Shown: in pieces, positions 7,014 to 14,993 of the stretch | How the letters are laid out: every line of letters begins with the position of its first letter | Numbering within the stretch: the first letter of the stretch is position 1 | Assembly: GCA_964463485.1 (NCBI GenBank) | Contig: CAYXDO010000055.1 | Span: forward strand, 1 to 63,696 | Source: CAYXDO01 sp964463485 | GTDB taxonomy: Bacteria; Myxococcota; Kuafuiibacteriia; Kuafuiibacteriales; Kuafuiibacteriaceae | DNA length: 63,696 nt | Direction of reading: 5' to 3' | Notes under the pieces: generated by a model | Told to the model about the DNA's origin: nothing | What the model saw: only the letters and a program-made list of their open reading frames with translations | The model's database searches: none | Position numbers and translations under genes: made by a program

Positions 7014-9938
7014 CTACGGGCCGGCTCCCAGGCGTAGCCCGGTAGGGAGTCCCTCACCGAACGCGACGCTTTCGCTTTCGGCGTCGAGGGCGATGACTTC
7101 GCGCAGCGGTTGAATCTCCTTCTCGGGGACGTGATGAGTAGCGAGATAGCCCATGACTTGAAGGCGAGTGGGTTCGTCGAGGTCGAACTGACGGTCCCCG
7201 ACGAGCCGCGCGAGGCTGATGAGGTAGTCTTTCGGTCGCTCGTCCTTCGGCGGCTTGTCGAGCTTGATGAGTCGCAGAACCCAGCCGGAGACGATCTCGG
7301 GGCGGATGGTCGCTTCGCGAGGGCCGTAAAGGGGTCTGCGCGCGCCGATGCGGGAGAGGCACCACAGCGCGCTCTTCGGAGCTTTTCTTGCTTCGATGAG
7401 CTCCATGAGCGCGTCGCCGAGTTGGGCTCGTTGTTTGGCATCGACGCGTTCGAGAGCGGAAGCGGTCCGCCACATCTCCACTGCCTCCTGAGTACCGCTC
7501 TTCGGGGGCTTTCGGCGGGCCTTTTTGGCCAGGGAAGGCACGAGGAGGGGCCAGAGGATGGCCGAGAGCTCGAGCTGGTGTCCTCGCTGGAGGCCCGCGG
7601 CGACGCGGCGCCACAAGATCCACCAGTTGAGCTCGCACGGATCGCGGCCGGGAAAAGCCAGCCCAGGCCCGTGGATCTTCCAAAGTTGTCGCACTCTCCA
7701 GTCGTCGAGAGGGTAGCCCGAGCCAGGTCGCAGGCAGAAGCCGGCCACGTTGAGCCAACGGGCTTCGAGCTCAGAGGAGATCGAGCGGGCGTCCATGAGC
7801 TCGAGGAGGTGCTCGGCGAGGTTTCGAAGAGTACCGATGGGGACCTCGTCGCGGCGAACGCCGAGGTCTTCCTCCAGACCCTTCATGAGGAGGTCCGAGT
7901 CCAGGCGCGGTGGATCGACCTTGAAAGTTTCGGAGACCCGGCTTCTTGCGGCCGCGAGCTTCCTCGGGTCGACCTCACCGGCATCTGGTGGAGCGGACGC
8001 GCCCGCGCCTGGAATGGGCATGGGTGGCAGACTCAACCTCGAGGCGTGGGACGGAGGAACTCTGTGGGCGGGCTCGTCGCGCTCGCTCCCGCGGAGGTCG
8101 AACTCGAGCCGGAAACGGGCGCCGCTCATACGAGAGAAGCAGGAGAGCTCGAGGGTTCCGAGCTCGGTGCGGCGGGCTTGGAGACGTACGGGGACCTCGG
8201 TGCCGGCCTGATGTTTTCCGAAGCGAACGACGGTTTGGAGGGCCGGCAGTCTGACGAGCCCGTCTTTGTCCAGATCGAGGATGGCGCCTACGGGGTGTCC
8301 TTCTGGACCGGTCGAGGTATAAATCGGAAACTCGACGGGTTTGTTGGTCACGAGCATGAAGTCGCGGCTGGAGACTTCCAAAGTCTGCCCGTCCTGCATT
8401 CCGCGAGGAGCCACACAGAGCACTCGGACTTTGCCCGGCGGCAGCGAGCCGCCGTCGGAGGCAATTTCGACGAAGTACTCACGCGGAGCGCCGCCACCCA
8501 CGCGAACGCCGAGACCGGCCCGCACCAAGCCGAAGTAGGCGGCGCCTCGTGCGACCGCGAGGGAGAGAGTCTCTTCGCCTTGGTCGTAAATCAGCGGGCG
8601 AGGGCGTTGCTCGCTGACCCCGGACTCGGTGAGCCAGTCTCCGAGGACACGGAGAATTCGGTCGCGAACCTTCGACGGAATGAGCGCGCCGCCGTTGAAG
8701 AGGACGGCGTGGACGCGAGCCGCGGGCTCGCCGTGACCCGCGTGGCGGAGCAGGAAGGCGGCCATGTGCCGGGTGATCGCCGGATCGCTGGCGTACGGGA
8801 GCCCATACTCCAAAAAGCCAGTCCGAGTGACCCTCTGAGGCCGCGCGGCCTCTCCTTTCGGGAGCGGCGGAAAGTAGCCCTCCAGCACGACTCGATCGAG
8901 CAACTCACGCGTCATGTCGGCCCGCAGAGTCCCTCCGATCAACTTACTTCCTCTGCCGGTGACGACGACGGGCACGTGGTCCTGAGAAAGCTCGGTGAAG
9001 AGGGCTTCCTTGGCCAATCGACACTCGAACTTGAGCTGGGCCCAACCTTCCGCGTCGAGCTTCTTGGTTCCTTTGGTGAGCTCGGGCTCGACCGCATGGG
9101 CGAGCGCGAGGTCCATGTTGTCGCCGCCGAGGAGCAGGTGGTCGCCGACGGCGGTCCGCTCGAAGGTGAGGACGCCGGTCTTCTCGTCCGAGGCGCCGAC
9201 ATCTACCAGCGTGAAGTCGGTGGTTCCTCCACCGACGTCGGCGACCAGCACACGCTCGCCAGGAGACAGCCCGGTGGCTTCAGCCGTCCCGCCGGTGCGA
9301 GCGATGAAATCGTAGAATGCCGCCAGCGGCTCCTCGATGAGTGTGACATTTGGGACGCCTGCCCGTTTGGCCGCCTCGAGGGTGAGTTGGCGAGCCACTT
9401 CGTCGAAGGATGCAGGGACGGTGACGATGACGTCCTGGTCCTTGAAGGCTAGCGTCGGGTCGGCCTTGGCGAGCTCGTAGTCCCAGGCCCGCTGAACATG
9501 GGCGAGGTAGCTCGCGCATACGTCGACCGGTGATAGCTTCGGTACGTCCTCGGGCGCGTGCCACGGCAAGATCGCCGCGGTTCGATTCACGCCGCCATGA
9601 CAAAGCCAGCTCTTGGCCGACTCGACCAAACGGACGGGTGTCTTGGCGCCGAGCTTTCGCGCGGCCTCACCTACGACGAAGCGTTGTTTGCCGGACGCCT
9701 TCTCTTCCTCCGTCTCCCAAGGAAGATCGATACGACCGTCCCCCAGCTCGAACTTCGCAGGCCGATAGAGCGCCGAAGGTAACAGACCTCGTGACTGAAC
9801 CGATCCCGGACCTGAAAGCTGCGGGATCTCGAAGAGCTTGATGAGCGGACGCCCGCGGTCTTGAACCTCGCGAGTGTCGGCGTAAGCCACCGCTGAGTTG
9901 GTCGTTCCGAGGTCTATTCCAATGACGTACCTGGCCAC
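7014..9938 (-). CDS. Long Hsp70-family protein with extra C-terminal domain
   Basis: A 974-residue DnaK relative. The actin-like ATPase part covers about residues 1-470: phosphate-1 motif IDLGTTNSAVA near the start, phosphate-2 VADVGGGTTDFTLV near 230, and a VLFNGGALIPSKVRDRIL block near 415. A beta-sandwich-like substrate region continues to about 620 (EVPVRLQARRTELGTLELSCFS). A helical extension of about 330 residues, absent from DnaK, follows with many Leu, Trp and Arg and no known motif. It starts 20 nt after a shorter Hsp70 gene and belongs to the DUF2760/Hsp70/Hsp70 set. No J-domain or GrpE gene is nearby, so it is not the housekeeping chaperone. Clients are unknown. Initiation at ATG 9938 keeps the standard Hsp70 N-terminus. 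Confidence 0.85.
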   Translation of the reverse strand: MARYVIGIDLGTTNSAVAYADTREVQDRGRPLIKLFEIPQLSGPGSVQSRGLLPSALYRPAKFELGDGRIDLPWETEEEKASGKQRFVVGEAARKLGAKTPVRLVESAKSWLCHGGVNRTAAILPWHAPEDVPKLSPVDVCASYLAHVQRAWDYELAKADPTLAFKDQDVIVTVPASFDEVARQLTLEAAKRAGVPNVTLIEEPLAAFYDFIARTGGTAEATGLSPGERVLVADVGGGTTDFTLVDVGASDEKTGVLTFERTAVGDHLLLGGDNMDLALAHAVEPELTKGTKKLDAEGWAQLKFECRLAKEALFTELSQDHVPVVVTGRGSKLIGGTLRADMTRELLDRVVLEGYFPPLPKGEAARPQRVTRTGFLEYGLPYASDPAITRHMAAFLLRHAGHGEPAARVHAVLFNGGALIPSKVRDRILRVLGDWLTESGVSEQRPRPLIYDQGEETLSLAVARGAAYFGLVRAGLGVRVGGGAPREYFVEIASDGGSLPPGKVRVLCVAPRGMQDGQTLEVSSRDFMLVTNKPVEFPIYTSTGPEGHPVGAILDLDKDGLVRLPALQTVVRFGKHQAGTEVPVRLQARRTELGTLELSCFSRMSGARFRLEFDLRGSERDEPAHRVPPSHASRLSLPPMPIPGAGASAPPDAGEVDPRKLAAARSRVSETFKVDPPRLDSDLLMKGLEEDLGVRRDEVPIGTLRNLAEHLLELMDARSISSELEARWLNVAGFCLRPGSGYPLDDWRVRQLWKIHGPGLAFPGRDPCELNWWILWRRVAAGLQRGHQLELSAILWPLLVPSLAKKARRKPPKSGTQEAVEMWRTASALERVDAKQRAQLGDALMELIEARKAPKSALWCLSRIGARRPLYGPREATIRPEIVSGWVLRLIKLDKPPKDERPKDYLISLARLVGDRQFDLDEPTRLQVMGYLATHHVPEKEIQPLREVIALDAESESVAFGEGLPTGLRLGAGP

Positions 9939-9958
9939 GTGCGCCTTTCAGTCGGAGC

Positions 9959-11758
9959 TCACGCCTCGGCTTGCTCGCGCACGTTGAATTCCAGCTTCCA
10001 TCGCTTCTGGCCTCCGACATGCGCGGACCACACTTCGACCGTGCCGATCTCGGTGAGCTTCACCTCGAGTCGAACTGGGACGAGCGTTCCCGGAGGAAAT
10101 CCTTCGCCGGCCTCGAGCGTGGCCACGAGCGGAGCCGTCTCGTTGAGGTGCTCGGCCCACGAGTACTCGTCGAGCACCTCTCCGAGCTGATCTTTTTTCC
10201 TCGTGGAGCACGACAAGAATCGAAACTCGACGGGCTCACCCACCACCAAACCCAACTCTTGGCTAGGCACCGAAGCGGCGGTGCCTTCTTCCATACCAAA
10301 GGGAACGACGCAGAGCGCACGGATCGGAGGCCGAACGCCTGGAACAGAAGGCATCGCCGTCTCGATCCCCACGTAATAGGAACGCGCGGTGCCTCCGCGA
10401 ATGCGGATCCCGCGTCCGAGCTTGGTGCCGCCGTAATAAGCGGCGCCGCGCGCAACCGCGAGATCGTGATCGGCGTCTTCGAGCACGACGGGCGGTGCGG
10501 ACGACCAACTCCCCATGACCTCGACGAGGCGAGCCCGCAGGCCTGGGCTATTGAATACGCCTCCGTTGAACAGAATGTGGGTGACGGGCTTGCCGTCGCT
10601 GTGGCGCATCAGAAATCCCGCGAGGTGCTTGGTGACGGCGGCTTCGACCGCGAACTCGAGGCCGAGCTCCATGAAGCCAGTGCGTCGCGAGGTGACCGGG
10701 CGGGCATCCTTTCCGCAGCGAGGAAAAAATCCTTCCACGATGATCCGCTCGACGTCCGTCTTGGCGAGCGTCGTGGAGATCTTGGCGCCGATCAGCTTGC
10801 TGCCTCGGCCGAGGATGTTGACACCGGCCTCCTCACCACCCCCTTCGGAGAGTAGCTTTTCCTTCGCTCCGCGGGCCGCCGAGATCAGCGCTCGCTGCTG
10901 GCCTGCGTCGAGCTTGTGACCTTCGGACTTCAGCCGTTCACCGATGAAGTGCGCGAGGGCGAGGTCCATGTTGTCGCCGCCGAGCAAGATGTGATCGCCG
11001 ACTGCGACACGCTCGAGGGAGAGGTTGCCTTCGCGATCGCTCACCTCGATGAGCGAGAAGTCGGTGGTGCCTCCGCCGACATCGCAGACCAGCACGCGAT
11101 CGGACGGTCTCAGCAGCTTTCGCCAGCGATCACCGACCCGCGAGAGCCACGCGTAAAAGGCCGCCTGCGGTTCTTCGAGGAGAACGACGTGAGACAGGGA
11201 AGCGGCGTGTGCGGCCTCGACCGTGAGCTCGCGCGCGGCGGCGTCGAAGCTCGCGGGAACGGTGAGGTACACGGTTTGGTCTTCGAGCTGCTCGCCCGGG
11301 TGCGCGTGATTCCAACCGTCGCGAAGGTGCTCGAGGTAGCGAGTCGACGCGGTGATCGGTGAGATTTTTTCGGTTTCCGGAGGCGCGCCAAAAGGCAAGA
11401 GACCGGAGCGACGGTCGACGCGCGCGTGACACAACCAGCTCTTCGCGGAGCTGACCATACGCAGCGGGACTTGCGCTCCGCGATCGCGCGCGGCGGTGCC
11501 CACCATGTAGCCGCGCTCGTTGGCCCACGGCAGATCGAGGCTCCCTGCGGGCAGCTCACCGGCGGCAGGCGCGTACAAAAAAGATGGCAACGTGGCTCGT
11601 TCGGCCACTTGTCCCGGCGCGATCAGCTGTTGAATCGGGACGCTCTCCACCTCGGGTGGCTTGGCTTCATCGTCGCCCGGTTTGGCGACGGAGAGGTCGA
11701 CCGACGCGAGCGCGCAGTTCGTAGTGCCGAGATCGATGCCGACGATGTAGCGGCTCAC
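9959..11758 (-). CDS. Hsp70-family protein (short paralogue)
   Basis: A 599-residue DnaK relative with all ATPase signatures: IDLGTTNCALA at residues 8-18, CDVGGGTTDFSLIEV in the middle, LLGGDNMDLALAHF, and HILFNGGVFNSPGLRARL for the adenosine site. A shortened beta-type substrate region ends the protein (VPVRLEVKLTEIGTVEVW), and the usual helical lid is missing. It is a paralogue of the neighbouring 974-residue protein: the two share RGSKLIG, SAKSWLCH, TGFMELGL/TGFLEYGL and the WANERG-type insert. The gene overlaps DUF2760 by 4 nt (ATGA) and precedes the long Hsp70 by 20 nt, so all three are co-translated. The role is probably chaperone-like action on a specific client; which client is not known. 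Confidence 0.88.
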   Translation of the reverse strand: MSRYIVGIDLGTTNCALASVDLSVAKPGDDEAKPPEVESVPIQQLIAPGQVAERATLPSFLYAPAAGELPAGSLDLPWANERGYMVGTAARDRGAQVPLRMVSSAKSWLCHARVDRRSGLLPFGAPPETEKISPITASTRYLEHLRDGWNHAHPGEQLEDQTVYLTVPASFDAAARELTVEAAHAASLSHVVLLEEPQAAFYAWLSRVGDRWRKLLRPSDRVLVCDVGGGTTDFSLIEVSDREGNLSLERVAVGDHILLGGDNMDLALAHFIGERLKSEGHKLDAGQQRALISAARGAKEKLLSEGGGEEAGVNILGRGSKLIGAKISTTLAKTDVERIIVEGFFPRCGKDARPVTSRRTGFMELGLEFAVEAAVTKHLAGFLMRHSDGKPVTHILFNGGVFNSPGLRARLVEVMGSWSSAPPVVLEDADHDLAVARGAAYYGGTKLGRGIRIRGGTARSYYVGIETAMPSVPGVRPPIRALCVVPFGMEEGTAASVPSQELGLVVGEPVEFRFLSCSTRKKDQLGEVLDEYSWAEHLNETAPLVATLEAGEGFPPGTLVPVRLEVKLTEIGTVEVWSAHVGGQKRWKLEFNVREQAEA

Positions 11759-12495
11759 ACTTCCACCTCTGCCGGCGCCGCGATCGTCGCGGCCTTGCCT
11801 TCGGGGACTTTGGGCAAGTTCACTTTGGTGACGCGCCAGCCTCTATGCTTGAGGGTGCCTGAAAAAGGCGGCGATCCGACCAGATTTCCGACGAGGCGGA
11901 TCTCGGACGGATCGAAGCCTGCGGGCACGGTGACGGGAGATTCTTCCTCCTCCGACCGAACAGGAGCGACCGGAAAGTGGTCGGCGAGCGCCTGCTTGAG
12001 ACCGCGATGCACCTCGCGAACGGCGGCGCCCACGTCGGCGTCGGAGTAGGCTTTGATGTCTTCGGAAAGGAAATCGAGAAGCCGCCCTTCGGCTTGCAAC
12101 ACCGAAATCACGCGGATCGCGACCGCGTCGAGCTTGGCCGGATCGAGCGTGACCTTGGCCATCTCTGCACGAACGGCTTCGAGCCGCTCGGCGGAGACTC
12201 TCTCGAGCGCGGCGAGCTTCTCGCGACCAGATTTTTCGGCGGCTTCCAGCGCTCTTCCGTGCTCGCGCACGGCCGTGTCGAAGGTCTTCTGAAGCTCCGA
12301 CTTCTCGCGGTCGAGGCGCTCCTTCTCGCGCTTCTCCGCTTCAATCGCCTTTTTCAAGCCCTCGAGCTCCGCGAGCAAAGTGTCGCTGGGCGCCGGCAGC
12401 TGCGGCACCTCGGGCACAACAGGAAGGAGCTCCATCGGGATGGGCTTCCCGAAGAGCACCGCGAAGAAGGCGCGAATCGCCAAGCCCAAACCCAT
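11755..12495 (-). CDS. DUF2760 domain protein with coiled coil
   Basis: A 246-residue protein. A hydrophobic N-terminus (MGLGLAIRAFFAVLFG) may attach it to the membrane. Residues about 40-115 form a charged coiled coil (EKREKERLDREKSELQK). The C-terminal 120 residues carry the DUF2760 signature: VLQAEGRLLDFLSEDI, YSDADVGAAVREVHRGLKQAL, then EIRLVGNLVGSPPFSGTLKHRGW. DUF2760 has no known function but regularly accompanies two Hsp70-like genes in delta-proteobacteria. It is the first gene of this set. No strong Shine-Dalgarno is visible; a TTGACA box and a perfect palindrome lie just upstream. A cochaperone or adaptor role for the two Hsp70s is a reasonable inference from gene order. Confidence 0.85.
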   Translation of the reverse strand: MGLGLAIRAFFAVLFGKPIPMELLPVVPEVPQLPAPSDTLLAELEGLKKAIEAEKREKERLDREKSELQKTFDTAVREHGRALEAAEKSGREKLAALERVSAERLEAVRAEMAKVTLDPAKLDAVAIRVISVLQAEGRLLDFLSEDIKAYSDADVGAAVREVHRGLKQALADHFPVAPVRSEEEESPVTVPAGFDPSEIRLVGNLVGSPPFSGTLKHRGWRVTKVNLPKVPEGKAATIAAPAEVEV

Positions 12496-12504
12496 GGCGC
12501 GCTT

Positions 12505-12533
12505 CGGTTACGTAACCGCGATCTCCTTGTCAA
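12505..12533 (-). promoter_or_regulatory. Promoter with palindromic operator before DUF2760
   Basis: A consensus -35 box TTGACA reads leftward at 12533-12528. Seventeen nt further a weak -10 (TAACCG, 12510-12505) falls inside the perfect 14-nt palindrome CGGTTACGTAACCG (12505-12518). The palindrome ends 9 nt before the DUF2760 ATG. A dimeric repressor bound there would block the promoter of the Hsp70 operon. The -10 matches poorly, so the start of transcription is uncertain. Confidence 0.4.
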
Positions 12534-12579
12534 CGAACGCCCTGCAGCGCGTGCGCGTCGCGTCGATTTCGATCGGTGC

Positions 12580-12816
12580 TCACGGAAGCCGCTGGATCTT
12601 GAGGCGCGGGAGCTGGAACCGCTTCCCGCTCGGCACCGCGGATTTGCGTCCTTCGAGCTTCGAAACGAGCGCTCGCTTGTCGTCATCGCTCATGTCCGGC
12701 CACATTGCGATCTCCTCGATCGTTCGAAAGCATCCGATGCAAACGGCCTCGAACGGGTCGATGCGGCAGACGTTGATGCAAGGAGAGTGAACCTGCTTGG
12801 CCTCGGGCGAGGGCAC
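12580..12816 (-). CDS. DUF1289 family protein
   Basis: A 78-residue protein starting at GTG. The DUF1289 motif is complete: SPCINVC, then DPFEAVCIGCFRTIEEI-W, giving four Cys in a likely metal-binding knuckle, followed by a helical DDDKRALVSKLEGR tail. In other bacteria such proteins are small Fe-S or zinc proteins of uncertain role, often described as Fe-S protein-like. The frame stays open upstream to 13704, but that part is antisense to the next gene and has no family signal; GTG 12816 is the only reasonable start close to the conserved part. It is 84 nt before DUF2760, with a promoter-like sequence between, so it is probably its own unit. Confidence 0.8.
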   Translation of the reverse strand: MPSPEAKQVHSPCINVCRIDPFEAVCIGCFRTIEEIAMWPDMSDDDKRALVSKLEGRKSAVPSGKRFQLPRLKIQRLP

Positions 12817-12863
12817 GACCCCATGATAAACGTTCGCCCCTCGGCTTTCAGCCGCACCATTAT

Positions 12864-12946
12864 TCAGTGTAAATACTGACGTGCGCCCGCCACACGTGTG
12901 GATACGAGCCCTCAGATGTAAGAAACGATCGCACTCGAAATGCGAT
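12864..12946. promoter_or_regulatory. Three dyad elements in a divergent promoter region
   Basis: The 141-nt gap between the DUF1289 and caspase-like genes holds three separate dyads: TCAGT-6 nt-ACTGA (12864-12879), the perfect 12-mer CCACACGTGTGG (12890-12901), and ATCGCA-7 nt-TGCGAT (12928-12946). The last overlaps GATAAT (12944-12949), a good -10 candidate for the rightward gene starting at 12958. They look like binding sites for dimeric regulators. Confidence 0.45.
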
Positions 12947-12957
12947 AATGTGCGTCG

Positions 12958-14433
12958 ATGACCTCCGTTCGGCTGAACCCGCCGGGCTCCCCAGTCGCAG
13001 CGCCGACGGCCACGCCGATCGCGGACCTGTCGACGACGCTGCTTACGACGACGTCCCTTCAGCCGCCCAACGCGCCCATTCAGCCGCCTCGCAACCATCA
13101 CGCCGAAGAAGTGCCGGAGACGCGGTCGGGCCTCGGCGCGTGGCTCGGCATTCCAACCTTCAGCCCAGGCACGAAGGCCGTCTTGTTGGGCGCGGCGTCG
13201 CTCGCCTCGCTCTTCAGCGGTCAGGCCATGGCCGCCACCCCGCGGACCGCGCCGACGAATCAGCAAGTCGACCGCTCGATCGTGTTCATCGGCATGAACG
13301 AGACGGCGTCGCATGAAGTCGAAGCGCTGCGAAACGCTGGCGCTCCGGTCACGTTCATCAAGACCGCCAAGGAAGCGGACACGATCAAGATCGGCAACAC
13401 GACCTACGATCTGAAGACGGACGAGGGACGGCTCGGTTTTGCGAACGCGATCGGGCTCAAAGGTGATCGCGCGACCGCGCTGTCCGAGGCGCTCGGCGAG
13501 ATCGATGCGAACGCGCGTGACGAAGCCGCTCAGCTCGCCAAAGCGCTGCGCGAGGCCGAGAAGGGCACGCGTAACATCGAGCGCATCGTGCTCTCGGGCC
13601 ACTCCATCGGATCTCAGATTTGGGGTGACGGCAACGGCACGCTGCACGTGAGCACGCTCGGGAAGTTGATCGCCGTGTTTCCGCAAGCGGCGGCGCAAGT
13701 TCAAGATCTCGGAATCGCCGCTTGCTACTCCGGCGGCGAGTCCACGATGGAGACCTACCGCGCGATGTTCCCGAACCTGAAGACGCTGTGGGCGTACGAC
13801 GGATCGGCGCCGGGCTCATGGAGCGGCGCGGTTCCGCACCTGACGCGCTGGGAGCGATCGACGCGTGGCAACGCGGAGTCGATCAATCGAGACATCGTCA
13901 AGGGCGTTCGCAAGGGCGAGAACGTCGCGGTGTGGTCGGCCTCGCGCGGTTACGACAACGGCCAGCCGCCCGCGTCGCTCGAATCCGTGACGGACCGCTA
14001 CAACACCAGCCACGAGATCGTGTCCGGTTTCATGTCCGGCGAGAGTGTGGTGGAGGACAGCCAGACCGGCCCGCTGCGTTCGCACTACAACAACATCCAG
14101 CGCCTGTTGGCGCGACGAGACATCAGTTCGGAGCAGCGCACCGAGCTCTCCAAAGAGCGCGACCAGGTGATTCGGCTGCTCTACTGGAAGAACGTCGGGC
14201 AGCTCTTTCAAGCGACGCACGGGTCGGCGATGCGTTCCGCGTTTCAAGATCTCGGCCTGACCGCACCGGACTTCTCCAAGCTGTCGCGCAAGGAAGTGCT
14301 CGAAGTGATCAGCTCGTTCGACGCGGCGAAGGCGTCTTCGACCACGACCACTCGCAACGTGACTTACGCGGAGCGTTTGCTCCACGGCCTTCAAGACCTC
14401 TCGACGACGGTGATTCCGAACTCTTGGTTGTAG
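12958..14433 (+). CDS. Putative caspase-like (clan CD) protein
   Basis: A 491-residue protein with no close family that I recall. Residues 1-60 are Pro/Thr-rich and 71-93 form a hydrophobic segment (possible membrane anchor or late signal ending AMAA). The middle has the layout of a caspase-hemoglobinase fold: a hydrophobic strand ending in His (IERIVLSGHSIGSQ, His215) and, 41 residues later, a strand ending in Cys (VQDLGIAACYSGG, Cys256). This matches the catalytic His/Cys dyad pattern of clan CD peptidases (SGH and DAC-SG). The C-terminal 200 residues are helical and unknown. It probably shares an operon with the small secreted gene 11 nt downstream. Protease activity is an inference; an inactive fold is possible because the aspartate common before the Cys is Ala here. 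Confidence 0.5.
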   Translation: MTSVRLNPPGSPVAAPTATPIADLSTTLLTTTSLQPPNAPIQPPRNHHAEEVPETRSGLGAWLGIPTFSPGTKAVLLGAASLASLFSGQAMAATPRTAPTNQQVDRSIVFIGMNETASHEVEALRNAGAPVTFIKTAKEADTIKIGNTTYDLKTDEGRLGFANAIGLKGDRATALSEALGEIDANARDEAAQLAKALREAEKGTRNIERIVLSGHSIGSQIWGDGNGTLHVSTLGKLIAVFPQAAAQVQDLGIAACYSGGESTMETYRAMFPNLKTLWAYDGSAPGSWSGAVPHLTRWERSTRGNAESINRDIVKGVRKGENVAVWSASRGYDNGQPPASLESVTDRYNTSHEIVSGFMSGESVVEDSQTGPLRSHYNNIQRLLARRDISSEQRTELSKERDQVIRLLYWKNVGQLFQATHGSAMRSAFQDLGLTAPDFSKLSRKEVLEVISSFDAAKASSTTTTRNVTYAERLLHGLQDLSTTVIPNSWL

Positions 14434-14444
14434 GTACGAGCTCC

Positions 14445-14933
14445 ATGCGAGCGATGGCGCTCGTCGCGTTCGGCGCGTTCGTGGTGCTCGCGCCTTTGGG
14501 CGCGAAGGCGGAGAGCCCGGTCCGCGGCGACCCGGTTCGTAGCGACTCGTGCGAGAGCGCGGCAAAGCAGGTCTTGCGTCTGGTGGAGGCGCTGCCGATG
14601 GAAGGGAGAGCGACTCGCATCGCGCAAGCGTTCGTCGGTGAAAAGGAGCTCGGTTGCGGCGTTTTTGCCGAGAGTTTCTGGGAGAAGATTCCTCCGTTGC
14701 CGGTGGGCTGCACGATGGAGCGCGCGGAGAGCTGTCGCTTCGAGGGCGGGCTCGAGGTGGCGCCTCGCGCAGCGCAGGATGTTGGGGCCGAGCGTTATGT
14801 GCGAATCCAGTCCGCGGCCGTCGCGCTCAGGAAGGCCGGAAAGCTCAGCGCAGCGCACGAGCGGCTGTTGCTCACCTGGCTTTTGTCCGCGGCGCTCGAA
14901 GGCGAGCGAAATCGAGCTCACCCGTCGCGATGA
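14445..14933 (+). CDS. Small secreted protein of unknown function
   Basis: A 162-residue protein with a clear signal peptide (MRAMALVAFGAFVVLAPLGAKA, cut near residue 22). The mature part has four Cys (about residues 36, 71, 89 and 97) that could form two disulfides and is otherwise helical; no motif is recognised. The ATG at 14445 is chosen because it begins the signal; the frame is open far upstream but antisense-like there. It follows the caspase-like gene by 11 nt on the same strand, so it may act with it as a substrate, inhibitor or chaperone; this is only a guess from position. Confidence 0.6.
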   Translation: MRAMALVAFGAFVVLAPLGAKAESPVRGDPVRSDSCESAAKQVLRLVEALPMEGRATRIAQAFVGEKELGCGVFAESFWEKIPPLPVGCTMERAESCRFEGGLEVAPRAAQDVGAERYVRIQSAAVALRKAGKLSAAHERLLLTWLLSAALEGERNRAHPSR

Positions 14934-14993
14934 GTTGAGTCGACGCGCTTCTCGTAGTTTCTTCGGCCGGCCGAACCGAGTAAGGTGCGCGGC

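Noticed and set aside
7110..9452. 780-codon open frame on the plus strand
   Set aside because: Antisense shadow of the long Hsp70 gene; high GC codon bias produces such frames.
12817..13704. Upstream extension of the DUF1289 frame
   Set aside because: Arg-rich translation antisense to the caspase-like gene; the conserved domain begins only after GTG 12816.
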